A stretch of DNA of 64,000 bases from assembly GCA_964465015.1 (NCBI GenBank), contig CAYXHP010000020.1, forward strand, positions 1-64,000. The letters run 5' to 3'. Each line of letters opens with the position of its first letter. Position 1 is the stretch's first letter. Shown piece after piece: positions 42,987-51,255 of the stretch. Made by a program: the position numbers and the translations under genes. A model generated the notes under the pieces. The model was not told where the DNA came from. It made no database searches and saw only the letters and a program-made list of their open reading frames with translations. Source of the stretch: Humimonas sp964465015. GTDB lineage: Bacteria; Gemmatimonadota; Gemmatimonadetes; Palauibacterales; Palauibacteraceae.

Positions 42987-43956
42987 GCTTCTCCCACGCG
43001 CGGAGCCGGGCGCTTCGAGACCGGGGGTTGAGGCTCACCTCCTCCGCGGATGGCCGAAGGGGACGCCGGTGGAGCTCGCGACCCAGCGCCACGCCCCGAC
43101 ACCGGCACACCGGCAGCTCCGGGGGGCAGACGCAGTCACGGCTCCAGTCGTGGAAGGCCCGCTTCACGCGTCGATCCTCCAGGGAATGGTAGGCGATCAC
43201 CACGTACCGGCCTCCCGGCGCCAGCAGGTCACGAAGACGCGGGAGAGCGGCCTCCAGCGCCTCGAGCTCGTCGTTCACGGCGATCCTGACGGCCTGGAAG
43301 ACCCGGGCGAGCGCGCCAGGTCCGGCCTGCGACCCGAAGGCTCTTCGACTGGCCTCGGCGAGATCGTCGCTGGAGCGGAAAGGACGCTCTCGGCGCCGCC
43401 CCACCACCTCGCCGGCCAGGCGCCGCCAGCTTCGAATCTCGCCATAGTCCCGGAAGATCTCCCCCAGCTCCTCTTCGGTCGCCTCGTTCAGGAGATCGGC
43501 GGCGGGCCTCCTTCCGCCCGTTGTCCCGCCCATCCGCATGTCTAACGGTGTGGCCGGACGGAAGGAGAACCCGCGCGCCGTCGTATCCACCTGGTGAGAG
43601 GAGATGCCCAGATCGAGCAGCACTCCCGCCAGGTCCTCCAGCTGTGTCGCCTCCGAACCGAGTGCTTCCGGCAGATCCCGGAAGTCGGCTCGCCGCACCC
43701 GCGCCCGATCGCCGAACCGGGCCAGGCGCGCCGCCGCGGCGGTCACCGCATCGGGATCCCGGTCCACGCCCCACAGCGTGGCCATCTCCCCGCGGTCCAG
43801 GATCGCCTCCGCGTGCCCTCCGCCGCCCACCGTCCCGTCCAGGTACGCCCCACCCCGCTCGGGCTCGAGCGCGGCGAGCACCTCCGACAGCATGACCGGC
43901 TCGTGCTCGTAACGCGCCGATGGAGGGCCGACCTCGCGCCCGCCGGTCCCGCTCAC
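42973..43956 (-). CDS. rsmH: 16S rRNA (cytosine-1402-N4) methyltransferase RsmH
   Basis: 327 residues. HEPVMLSEVLAAL start, SAM-binding DGTVGGGGHAEAIL, GVDRDPDA, LLDLGISSHQVD, and the conserved AVRIAVNDELEALE and VIAYHSLEDRRVK motifs. Methylates C1402 of 16S rRNA at the P site. The Cys-rich stretch CVCPPELPVCRC near the C terminus is a feature of the family. GTG start, 6 bases after the mraZ stop. Confidence 0.97.
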   Translation of the reverse strand: MSGTGGREVGPPSARYEHEPVMLSEVLAALEPERGGAYLDGTVGGGGHAEAILDRGEMATLWGVDRDPDAVTAAAARLARFGDRARVRRADFRDLPEALGSEATQLEDLAGVLLDLGISSHQVDTTARGFSFRPATPLDMRMGGTTGGRRPAADLLNEATEEELGEIFRDYGEIRSWRRLAGEVVGRRRERPFRSSDDLAEASRRAFGSQAGPGALARVFQAVRIAVNDELEALEAALPRLRDLLAPGGRYVVIAYHSLEDRRVKRAFHDWSRDCVCPPELPVCRCRGVALGRELHRRPLRPSAEEVSLNPRSRSARLRAWEKHESA

Positions 43957-43962
43957 CGGGCG

Positions 43963-44394
43963 TCAGGCGAAGATCGAGGCGACCAGGTCGTCGAACTCCT
44001 TCGCGCCGACGGCCGTTCGCTTCTCGAACCACTCCGGGTTCCAGATCTCGATCTTCTCGAGCGCCCCGACGATCAGCACCTCGCCCTCGAGCTGCGCCTC
44101 CTGCCGAAGCCGATCGGGAATCAGAATTCGGCCCTGGCCATCCGGCACGATCCGGTGGGCGTTGCCGGTCAGCCTCAGGATCTGGTGCCGGTACTCCGGC
44201 CGGCGTCTGAGCATCTCCTGGAGCTCGGAGGCGACCTCACGCCACGCATCCTCGGGGTACAACGTCAGGGAGTCCTCGTGGGCACGGATGAGGACGAAAG
44301 CCTCCGCATCCGTGTCGTGGCGGAAGGGCGCGGGCAAGCTGACGCGGCCCTTCGCGTCCAGCGAATGACGGTAGCTGCCGAGGAAGCCGCCCAA
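43963..44394 (-). CDS. mraZ: Transcriptional regulator MraZ
   Basis: 143 residues, two SpoVT-AbrB-type repeats: YRHSLDAKGRVSLPAPFR and AHRIVPDGQGRILIPDRLR, each with the DxxGR signature. Binds the GTGGG boxes upstream of its own operon, as a ring-shaped repressor in studied species. The start is TTG at 44394; no in-frame ATG or GTG lies nearby and AGGGTGAG is just upstream. Inefficient TTG initiation may keep the repressor scarce. Confidence 0.96.
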   Translation of the reverse strand: MGGFLGSYRHSLDAKGRVSLPAPFRHDTDAEAFVLIRAHEDSLTLYPEDAWREVASELQEMLRRRPEYRHQILRLTGNAHRIVPDGQGRILIPDRLRQEAQLEGEVLIVGALEKIEIWNPEWFEKRTAVGAKEFDDLVASIFA

Positions 44395-44426
44395 CGCTCA
44401 CCCTGCCAGAAGCCGTGTCCGTATTC

Positions 44427-44461
44427 CCCACTCCTCCCCACTTCTCCCCACGCCGCCCCAT
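44427..44461 (-). promoter_or_regulatory. MraZ operator: four boxes at 10-bp spacing
   Basis: On the minus strand the sequence reads ATGGG-N5-GTGGG-N5-GTGGG-N5-GTGGG, exactly 10 bp apart (boxes at 44461, 44451, 44441 and 44431, reading down). MraZ in E. coli and other species binds repeats of TGGGN separated by 5 bp. The boxes cover the start-site region just downstream of the -10, so binding should block transcription initiation. Confidence 0.9.
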
Positions 44462-44489
44462 TGTACTGGAACAGTTCCGCCCCCGTCAA
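44460..44489 (-). promoter_or_regulatory. dcw promoter: TTGACG-N18-TACAAT
   Basis: -35 TTGACG at 44489-44484 and -10 TACAAT at 44465-44460, spacer 18. The spacer contains the inverted repeat GGAAC-T-GTTCC. Its -10 overlaps the first MraZ box. Another GTGGG at 44496-44492 flanks the -35 but is out of phase with the array. Reads toward mraZ. Confidence 0.85.
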
Positions 44490-44529
44490 CCCCCACTCCC
44501 GCGGATAGCCCCGCAGGTTCCCGGATGCG

Positions 44530-44620
44530 CGACGGCCCGGCCGAGGAAGCTCCCCGACCGGGCCGTCGTAGCACCGTGTGACCCGGCTCACTCGAGCCGG
44601 GGGTCCCCTCGCGGGGGACC
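44530..44620. terminator. Cluster of three hairpins between TPR gene and dcw promoter
   Basis: Three consecutive inverted repeats: 11-bp arms 44530-44540/44558-44568; 8-bp arms 44582-44589/44594-44601 with a 4-base loop; 7-bp arms 44602-44608/44614-44620. They lie past the TPR-protein stop and before the dcw promoter, so they probably insulate the cluster. No T-runs are present. Confidence 0.6.
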
Positions 44621-44648
44621 GCCGCGTGTGCCGCTCAGCGACGCAACG

Positions 44649-46406
44649 TCACTGCCTCTTGCAGGCTTTCTTCACGAGCTGGTTCTGCCGGTAGAGGTAG
44701 GTGTCCGTCCCGTCCAGGATCTGCTTCTGGCTCGGGGTCTGGTAGTCGCCGGCCTTCTTGATGTAGGGCGCCACCTTCTGGAACAGGGACAGCGCGTTCC
44801 TGGCGGGCTGACAGGCTTCGGCCTTCTGGTTCGACTGGTCGAGCGTCTCCCCCGCCTTGTAGTAGGAGTACCCGATCCAGAAGTTGAGCTGGTTCGTCAG
44901 CGACGGATCGTTCGTGAAATTGACGGCAGCCGTGAACATGTCCGCCGCCTCCTGGAACCGGTTCTTCTTGAAGTAGTCCTGGAACCCGGTGCCGTACAGC
45001 GCCGTCGCGATGTTGTTCGGATTCTGGTTGTTGCGGTTCACCGCCGTGTGGAAGTCGGCGATGGCTCCCTGCTGGTCGCCGCTCCGCAGCTTGTACAGGC
45101 CGCGCTTGAAGAAGGCGTTGGCCAGGGTCGAGTCGGCCGCCAGGGCCGAGTCCATGGCCAGGACGGCGCCCTTCAGGTCGTCCTCGTGCGCCAGCACGTC
45201 GGCCCGCAGCGACCACAGCCCGGCATCCCCCTGCGGGAACTGGTGGATCGCGTTCAACGACTCCTGGTCCGCTGTCTGCACGTTTCCGAGCTGCAGATCG
45301 GCTGCCACGATGTTCCGGTAGATGGAGGCCGACGCGCTGTCGGGCTGCAACTTCAGGTAGTGATGGTAGGCATCGATCGCCGTCTGGATCGAGGCCGTGT
45401 CGGTGATCGCGGAGCTGGCGTTCACCTGCGAGCTGTCCGAGGTCGTCCCGGCCTTCATCGACACGTCACCCAGGTACTTCCACAGGGCCGCGTTGGTCGA
45501 GTCGCGCTCGATGCCGGCCTGGATCAGCTTCTCGGCCTGCCCATACGCCCCGGCGCTCGCCAGGTTGTACGCCACGCTGAGCCGGATCTGCGGGTTGTCC
45601 GGATTGAACTGCAGGTACTGCTGGTAGAGCTTGAGCGCCTCCTGCTGGTTGCCGAGCTGCGCCTCGGTGTAGGCCAGCGACTGGAGCGCGTCCTCGTTGG
45701 AAGGCTCCGCCTTGACGACCGGCTGCAGGTACTTCTGCGCCTCGTCCCACTTCTCCTGCTTCATGGCGACGCGGCCCCGCAGGTACTTGGCCCGGCTGCT
45801 CTCCGGGTTGATCTGGAGAGCGGCGTCGCAGTTGCGGGCTGCATCCTCGAACTGGTTTCCGGACAGATAGTCGTTGCAGTTGGCCAGCGCCCGAAGGAAC
45901 TTCACCGTGTTGCCCAGCGCGGTGATGATCCGCTGGGACGCCTGGTCCTTGTCCCCGTTCCTGACCGTGAACTCCGGAACCTTGGTCTCCTCGCCGCGCT
46001 TGGGGTCGACGAACGCGGCGTCGACCTTGGTGCTGTCCGATCCGGCCGGCTGCGCGGTGCCGAAGATGATCAGACCTGCGTTGAGACGTCCGGCGAGCTG
46101 CCTCCACGAGATCAGGTCCATCTGGTCCTCGTCGAGCTTGAACTGGTCCAGCGTCTTCTTGACCTGGTCGTCCTTGACCGGGGCCAGGATATCGAACTGG
46201 TTCAGCTGCTCGCGCACCTTCTTGGCGACGTCCTTGCCGAAATTGTGGTCGACGCCGCCCGACGTCTTCAGCGGCGCCACTAGGACCAGGGCGCGTCCCG
46301 ACCCGCCGCCCGAGCTGTCCTGGGCCACGAGACCGGTGCGCACTCCCACTAGAGCCATCAGTGCGGCCAGTCCGGCGACGACCTTTCGAATGTGCTTCTC
46401 TTCCAT
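44649..46406 (-). CDS. Exported TPR-repeat protein with CsgG/TolB-like N-domain
   Basis: 585 residues. Signal peptide (cleavage near TGLVAQ), then an alpha/beta region (about 30-145: VAPLKTSGGVDHNFGKDVAKKV, LNAGLIIFGTAQ) resembling the TolB-N/CsgG-type domain, followed by some ten TPR-like helical hairpins (AQKYLQPVVKAEPSNEDALQSLAY, EALKLYQQYLQFNPDNP). Predicted periplasmic or outer-membrane-associated scaffold. Codon use is noticeably less GC-biased and richer in Gln/Asn than its neighbours. It has its own promoter and terminator cluster, so it is monocistronic. Partner unknown. Confidence 0.8.
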   Translation of the reverse strand: MEEKHIRKVVAGLAALMALVGVRTGLVAQDSSGGGSGRALVLVAPLKTSGGVDHNFGKDVAKKVREQLNQFDILAPVKDDQVKKTLDQFKLDEDQMDLISWRQLAGRLNAGLIIFGTAQPAGSDSTKVDAAFVDPKRGEETKVPEFTVRNGDKDQASQRIITALGNTVKFLRALANCNDYLSGNQFEDAARNCDAALQINPESSRAKYLRGRVAMKQEKWDEAQKYLQPVVKAEPSNEDALQSLAYTEAQLGNQQEALKLYQQYLQFNPDNPQIRLSVAYNLASAGAYGQAEKLIQAGIERDSTNAALWKYLGDVSMKAGTTSDSSQVNASSAITDTASIQTAIDAYHHYLKLQPDSASASIYRNIVAADLQLGNVQTADQESLNAIHQFPQGDAGLWSLRADVLAHEDDLKGAVLAMDSALAADSTLANAFFKRGLYKLRSGDQQGAIADFHTAVNRNNQNPNNIATALYGTGFQDYFKKNRFQEAADMFTAAVNFTNDPSLTNQLNFWIGYSYYKAGETLDQSNQKAEACQPARNALSLFQKVAPYIKKAGDYQTPSQKQILDGTDTYLYRQNQLVKKACKRQ

Positions 46407-46566
46407 CGTGCTCACTCTCTCGGCGATCGAGTTGACCCGGTCGCCCCGACGGCTCCCGGCGCGGGACGGCGTACTCGTCTGCGTACCCGCCCGATCGGGT
46501 TTCGTTCTCCGCCGGTGGCTGGAGATCGCGGTCCGCGGCCCGGACCGCGGCGAACGAAGAAGGTAT

Positions 46567-46595
46567 ACCATATGCGGCCCCCTCCCTACACTCAA
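46567..46595 (-). promoter_or_regulatory. Promoter of the TPR gene: TTGAGT-N17-TATGGT
   Basis: -35 TTGAGT at 46595-46590, -10 TATGGT at 46572-46567, spacer 17, giving a leader of about 155 bases before the ATG at 46406. The 327-base interval 46407-46733 holds nothing else that I recognise. Confidence 0.6.
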
Positions 46596-46733
46596 GCCGG
46601 CTCCCGGTTCGGTCCCGCATCGACCGACAGCCTCGCGACGTGTTCTCGCTCTCCGGCCTCCATACCAGAGACGACTCGCAGCGCTCCTCTGTCACGATCA
46701 TCGGCCGGGTGGGGGTGGATCGGGACCTCGGAA

Positions 46734-46808
46734 TGGGCGCTGGAGGATTCGAACCTCCGACCTCTGCCTTGTAAGGGCAGCGCTCTGAACCGGCTGAGCT
46801 AAGCGCCC
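46734..46808 (-). tRNA. tRNA-Val (anticodon UAC)
   Basis: 75 bases folding as a full cloverleaf: 7-bp acceptor GGGCGCT/AGCGCCC, D-stem GCTC/GAGC, anticodon stem CTGCC/GGCAG with loop CTTACAA (anticodon TAC), 5-base variable loop AGGTC, T-stem GGAGG/CCTCC with TTCGAAT. The 3' CCA is not encoded. Confidence 0.97.
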
Positions 46809-46837
46809 GCGGCGGGTCGGGGGCCGGGGACGGAGCG

Positions 46838-47074
46838 CTACCGGTCTCCCGTCCGACGGTAGCCGACCAGAAGGCCAGCCGGGATGAGGACCACGTATCC
46901 GATGGAGAGGAGAACGGGCGCGGCGGTGATGGAGCCGTGGTCGAGCAGCACGTAGCCGATGACGATGACCACCGCCGCCGCGGCCAGAAGGAGGGCGTTC
47001 ACGAGGCCGAGACCCAGCGGCCCAAGGCGCCGACCCTTCCCGGTCTCCCCTTCCCTGATCTCATCCGTATCCAT
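46838..47074 (-). CDS. Small two-TM membrane protein
   Basis: 78 residues: charged N terminus (MDTDEIREGETGKGRR), two TM helices (about 22-42 and 49-70) and a short basic tail. It loosely resembles the DUF3098 hairpin proteins, but I cannot confirm that. ATG at 47074. A TTGACG at 47112-47107 may be a -35, though no good -10 follows. Lies 29 bases before the tRNA. Confidence 0.6.
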   Translation of the reverse strand: MDTDEIREGETGKGRRLGPLGLGLVNALLLAAAAVVIVIGYVLLDHGSITAAPVLLSIGYVVLIPAGLLVGYRRTGDR

Positions 47075-47125
47075 GGCGGCTCCAACTTGGGTTGCCCGCC
47101 CCGGTCCGTCAACGCGCGCCGCCCC

Positions 47126-48190
47126 TCACGCCGGCCGCGGAGGCTCTTCCCCGGCCGTCGACTCTTCTTCCCGCAGCCGTTCCATCCGCCGCCGGTCGTA
47201 GCTCCGCCGTCTCCATCCGACGAGGAGGAGGAGCAGCGTCACCGCGAGCCAGAACAGAGAAGCGCGCGAGAGGAAGAAGAGCCAGCCGTACCGATCTCGC
47301 ACCCCCTTCTCCCAACGGTCCACGAATTGCTGCTCGGTCAGACCATAGACGGTGCGAAGCGCGGCGTCCATGTCGACGCCGGCGCGCAGCCGACCGAAGA
47401 GAGCCCGGAGTCCGGCATCTCCTCCCATCTCCCACAGTCGGTGCACCGCCGTGTACGAGAGGAGGTACGCGAGCCGCGCCTGTACCTCGTCACCCCGGAG
47501 ATGCTCGTCCAGGTCCTCCAGGGCGCCCGTGCCGTTGCGCAGGAGGGCAAGGCGGAGCCGCCAGGCCTCTCCCCAGTCCCAGTCCCCTGCGGCGAGCTGG
47601 GCGTACCCCTCCTGGAGCCAGCGCGGAGCCGCTTCCCCGGTGGCCCGCCCGAGCGCGAGGTGGGCCAGCTCGTGCCGGGCCGTTCGCCGCAGAGTCTCCA
47701 TCTGCCCCCCTCCCCTCCCGGTGGCCCGCACCGCGAGCACCTCGCGTCCCGGCAGGGCGATCCCGGCGACCCAATCGGGTTCGCCGCTCGGGGAGCCGGG
47801 CACCTCGGCGAGGTCCCGCACCACCCACAGCGTTGGGGGCGAGGGGAGGGACGCGACCGGCGATCCGATTCCCGGCATGGGAGCCAGGACCATCGAGTCC
47901 GCCGCCAGAAGCCGGGCGATCCGCTCCAGTCCGGGATCCGCCCTGTAGGCCATCGAGGGGGCCTGGGCCGCGGCGGACCCGCACACCCACAGGGTCAGGA
48001 GCAAAGCATGGAACGGTGAGCGCGAGCAGGCGAGGGGAGCGTGGCGTTCCCGCCAGCGCGTGGAATGCGAAGAGAGCGCGTCGCATCCACGACCGGAGAC
48101 CGAAGGGCGCTTCGGGGGGGAGGACACACGACGGGCCGCCCGGTCTTCGGCGGCCCATCGCCCATCGCCGGAAGCTCGCGCCGGTCTCAC
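47126..48190 (-). CDS. Membrane-anchored zinc peptidase (HExxH, MA-like)
   Basis: Up to 354 residues. Zinc motif RRTARHELAHLALG (HELAH at about 173-177) followed about 18 residues on by WLQEGYAQL, whose Glu is the likely third ligand of a gluzincin. C-terminal TM helix (RASLFWLAVTLLLLLVGW) and basic cytoplasmic tail. A hydrophobic stretch before GSAAAQA looks like a signal peptide, but about 50 Arg-rich residues precede it from the GTG at 48190, so the true start is uncertain (GTG 48127 is an alternative). Predicted to face the periplasm; substrate unknown. Confidence 0.7.
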   Translation of the reverse strand: MRPARASGDGRWAAEDRAARRVSSPPKRPSVSGRGCDALSSHSTRWRERHAPLACSRSPFHALLLTLWVCGSAAAQAPSMAYRADPGLERIARLLAADSMVLAPMPGIGSPVASLPSPPTLWVVRDLAEVPGSPSGEPDWVAGIALPGREVLAVRATGRGGGQMETLRRTARHELAHLALGRATGEAAPRWLQEGYAQLAAGDWDWGEAWRLRLALLRNGTGALEDLDEHLRGDEVQARLAYLLSYTAVHRLWEMGGDAGLRALFGRLRAGVDMDAALRTVYGLTEQQFVDRWEKGVRDRYGWLFFLSRASLFWLAVTLLLLLVGWRRRSYDRRRMERLREEESTAGEEPPRPA

Positions 48191-48259
48191 CTTGCCGGGG
48201 GACCCTCGTCTCCGTTCGCGAGCAGCCCGTCCGGCACGGCTCCGGGCCTCGGCATGCCG

Positions 48260-50089
48260 TCAGACCTCGGCGCCGGGGCCGGCCCGGCCGTCCGCGCCCG
48301 ATCCCGTCCTCGCGCCGTGGTCCGGCGGTTGCGGGACGCGGCTTTCGCGCGCCCTCGGCAGCAGGCCGGCCGCCTGGCGCAGGTAGACCTCCAGCGTGAT
48401 CACACCCAGGGCCGGCGTGCTCCAGCGTGCATCCCCAGGGACCGAGTCGAGGAAGCGGCGGGCCGCTCCGTCCAGCACATCGTCCACGATCAGGTCCCGG
48501 GATCGAACGCGCTCCAGCGGGTCGGAGCCGGCCACCAGCCGGTCATAGTCCACGAAATCGTGGGGCCGTACCCTCAATCCGAGCCGGTTCCGGGCCCGGC
48601 GCCGCAGGCCGCGCCGGAGCCGGACCGCCGGCGTTTCGTCCAGGCCCCGTCCGGTGTGCTGCCACGGGATGTCCCGGAAGTACTCCGGGTACTCGGACGC
48701 CAGGAACGGCTGGTAGAAGCCCCCCCAGCTGACGTCGGCCTCGGCGAGGCTCCCGATCAAGAGAACCAGGAGGGGAAGGTCCACCCCCGGATTGAGGACC
48801 TCGCAATAAGCCATGAGGGCATAGCAGCCGGTGAGGGTCCTTCGGCGCTGCGACTCCGTGAGACAGAAGACGATCGAGCCAGGCCCCTCCAGCGCCGTGG
48901 ACACGTCGGGCAGCGAGATGTCGACGGCCCGCTCCGAGGACACGAACGGGTTCGGGTGCACGCGCCACTCGAGCTCCTCCCGGATGCAGCCGGGCCAGCG
49001 GCCCATGAGGTGCTCGCGAACCTGCTCGCCCCCGAACAGCGTGTTGCCGAAGCTGTTCTTGATCGTCACCCGGCTGCCGACGGCAAGCTCCTCGCGCACA
49101 CGGGCCACGTGGAGATGCACCGCGTTCACGTGTCCGTCGGTCTGCCAGATCGCTTCCTCGCGGCCCGCCCACCAGTTGGCCTTGTCCAGCGGGAGGCGGC
49201 GGTGGGGGACCTCGGCCAGGCGCGCGCAACGGGCGGCGATCCGCATGTCCGGGCAACCCGGTTCCCCGAACGTGATGGCCACCACCTCGCGTCCCTGGCG
49301 GCGCAGCTCCGCCAGCACCATCCGCGAGTCCAGGCCCCCGCTGAGGAGCAGCGGCGTGAGACCGGGCCGGGCCCGGCGCGCGATCGAGCGCCGCCACAGC
49401 CCCGCGAAGCGGCGCCGGACCTCGTCGACCGGCAGCGGCTCGACGGGCAGCTGGTCGAAGCTCCAGTATCGCCCGACCTCGTGACCGGTCCCTTCGGCGC
49501 GCACGAGCCCGGCGGGAGGCAGGAGCCGGATCCCCTCCCAAAGGGTCCGGCCTCCCCACAGGTGCTCGTAGGCGAAGAACTGCTCGACGGCGACCTCGTC
49601 CACGGGCGGCAGCCGGTCCAGCGCCGCGAGGAGCGCCTTCACTTCCGAGGCGTAACCGAACCACTCGGGCGTCTCTGCCACGTACAGGGGCCGGTGGCCC
49701 AGGCGGTCCACCGCCAGCGTCAGGCGGCCACGCGCTTCCTCGTAGTGTGCCAGCCCGTAGACGCCATCGACCTGCGCCAGTCCTCTGCCCGACCCCGCCA
49801 CCCAGCGACCGATTCGGGCGGCGGACGGTTCCAGGGCTTCGGCCTCCCCGTCGGCGTAGACCTCCCCGTCGAACCATGCCCGCGCGCCCGTCGCCGGGTC
49901 GACCAGAGGCTGCGGACCGGATCCGAGGACGCCCAGATGGACGCGGCCCCCGCAGAAGTCCCGGCCTCGCCACATCTCGGTCCGCAACCACGGGCGCACA
50001 CGCAGCGCGGCTGCCATGCGCGCACCGAGCGCAGACACACGGTCGGGGCCGAGATCTCGTCGAGCCAGGATTCCGAACAGACCGGGCAC
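48260..50089 (-). CDS. Asparagine-synthetase-like protein lacking glutaminase Cys
   Basis: 609 residues. N-terminal class-II amidotransferase-like domain starts MPGLFGIL, where active enzymes have MCGI; the catalytic Cys is replaced by Pro, although AVDRLGHRPLYV and YASEVKALL remain. The C-terminal ATP-pyrophosphatase domain has SGGLDS (250-255), so adenylation is likely intact. It should use ammonia or another amine, or form an amide or lactam in a specialised product, rather than hydrolyse Gln. GTG start with GAGGTA upstream. No other biosynthetic gene is adjacent except the membrane peptidase downstream. Confidence 0.82.
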   Translation of the reverse strand: MPGLFGILARRDLGPDRVSALGARMAAALRVRPWLRTEMWRGRDFCGGRVHLGVLGSGPQPLVDPATGARAWFDGEVYADGEAEALEPSAARIGRWVAGSGRGLAQVDGVYGLAHYEEARGRLTLAVDRLGHRPLYVAETPEWFGYASEVKALLAALDRLPPVDEVAVEQFFAYEHLWGGRTLWEGIRLLPPAGLVRAEGTGHEVGRYWSFDQLPVEPLPVDEVRRRFAGLWRRSIARRARPGLTPLLLSGGLDSRMVLAELRRQGREVVAITFGEPGCPDMRIAARCARLAEVPHRRLPLDKANWWAGREEAIWQTDGHVNAVHLHVARVREELAVGSRVTIKNSFGNTLFGGEQVREHLMGRWPGCIREELEWRVHPNPFVSSERAVDISLPDVSTALEGPGSIVFCLTESQRRRTLTGCYALMAYCEVLNPGVDLPLLVLLIGSLAEADVSWGGFYQPFLASEYPEYFRDIPWQHTGRGLDETPAVRLRRGLRRRARNRLGLRVRPHDFVDYDRLVAGSDPLERVRSRDLIVDDVLDGAARRFLDSVPGDARWSTPALGVITLEVYLRQAAGLLPRARESRVPQPPDHGARTGSGADGRAGPGAEV

Positions 50090-50250
50090 GGGAAGACTAC
50101 CTCGATCGGATGGGGGAGTGGAACCGGCGCACGGCCCGAGGCGCGGACGGCGCCGCGCGTCCGCGCCGGGCGATCGAGCGCACCTCGTGGCACCCGCGCG
50201 CCCCCGTCACGGTGCGCCGGATGGCCTGCGAATGCAAGCCGCTCGAGCCG

Positions 50251-51255
50251 TCAGCTCGTTTCCCTGGCCCAGGCGACGGCACTGGCGAGCGGATCCGGGA
50301 GGGGCGAGGTGAAGGCCAGGTCCTCGCCGGTGACCGGGTGCCGGAAGGCGAGCCGCGCCGCATGCAGGAACAGGCGTCCGGCCCGTGCGCCGAGCTCCTC
50401 GGCCCACCTCCCGCCGGCCCCGAGGAAGCCGCGCTCCCAGCCGGGGGAGTACATCGGATCGCCGACCAGCGGATGACCGACCGCCTCGAGGTGCACGCGG
50501 ATCTGGTGCGTGCGGCCCGTCTCGAGCTCGAGGGCCAGGAGGTCCGCCGAGACCCACCGTTCGAGGCGGCGCACGTGGGTGACGGCGCGCCGCCCGCCCT
50601 CCACGACCGCCCGGCGCTTACGGTCCCGCGGGTCGCGGCCCAGCGGAAGGTCGATCGCGACCCGCTCCCGGTCCAGGTGACCCCAGGCCCCGGCCAGGTA
50701 GCCGCGCCCCATGCGGCGGCGGGCCAGGTCCCGGGCCAGCGCCCGGTGGGCCTCGTCCGTTCGCGCCACCACCAGGAGGCCGCTCGTGTCCTTGTCCAGC
50801 CTGTGCACGATGCCGGGACGGTTCGGCAGGCCGATCGAGGACAGGTGGTGCACTCGCCCCAGCAGCGCGTTCACCAGCGTGCCGCGCGGGTGTCCGGGCG
50901 CCGGGTGGACCACCATGCCGGCCGGCTTGTCCACGACCAGCACGTGGGCGTCCTCGTGGACGATGCGGAGAGGCAGGTCCTCGGGCTCCAGCCCGACCGG
51001 CTCCGGTGCGGGAATCCGGGCCTCGATCACGTCGCCCTGGCGGGGACGGTAGCTCTTCGAGACTTCTGCGCCGTTCACCCGGACGGCGCCTTCCGCGATG
51101 AGCGACGCGGTCCGGGTTCGGCTCAGGTCCAGCCGATCGGCCAGCCAGCGATCGAGCCGGTCCTCCGAGTCGGACGGGACGACCAGGCGCTCGCGGCGGG
51201 ACCCATCGGCGCCCTGCCGATCAGGCTCCCCCGTCGCCCCCGTCGTCGGACTCAC
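50251..51255 (-). CDS. rluD: 23S rRNA pseudouridine synthase, RluD family
   Basis: 334 residues. S4 RNA-binding domain (LDLSRTRTASLIAEGAVRVNG, about 40-60), then the RluA-type catalytic domain: VVDKPAGMVVHPAPGH, GIVHRLDKDTSGLL with the catalytic Asp, and ELETGRTHQIRVHL. Probably modifies helix 69 of 23S rRNA. GTG at 51255 is preceded by GGAGGAG and lies 35 bases inside the end of lspA, so the genes are coupled. Confidence 0.92.
   Translation of the reverse strand: MSPTTGATGEPDRQGADGSRRERLVVPSDSEDRLDRWLADRLDLSRTRTASLIAEGAVRVNGAEVSKSYRPRQGDVIEARIPAPEPVGLEPEDLPLRIVHEDAHVLVVDKPAGMVVHPAPGHPRGTLVNALLGRVHHLSSIGLPNRPGIVHRLDKDTSGLLVVARTDEAHRALARDLARRRMGRGYLAGAWGHLDRERVAIDLPLGRDPRDRKRRAVVEGGRRAVTHVRRLERWVSADLLALELETGRTHQIRVHLEAVGHPLVGDPMYSPGWERGFLGAGGRWAEELGARAGRLFLHAARLAFRHPVTGEDLAFTSPLPDPLASAVAWARETS

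Noticed and set aside
47107..47112. TTGACG as -35 for the small membrane protein gene
   Set aside because: No acceptable -10 at 16-18 bases; kept only as a remark.
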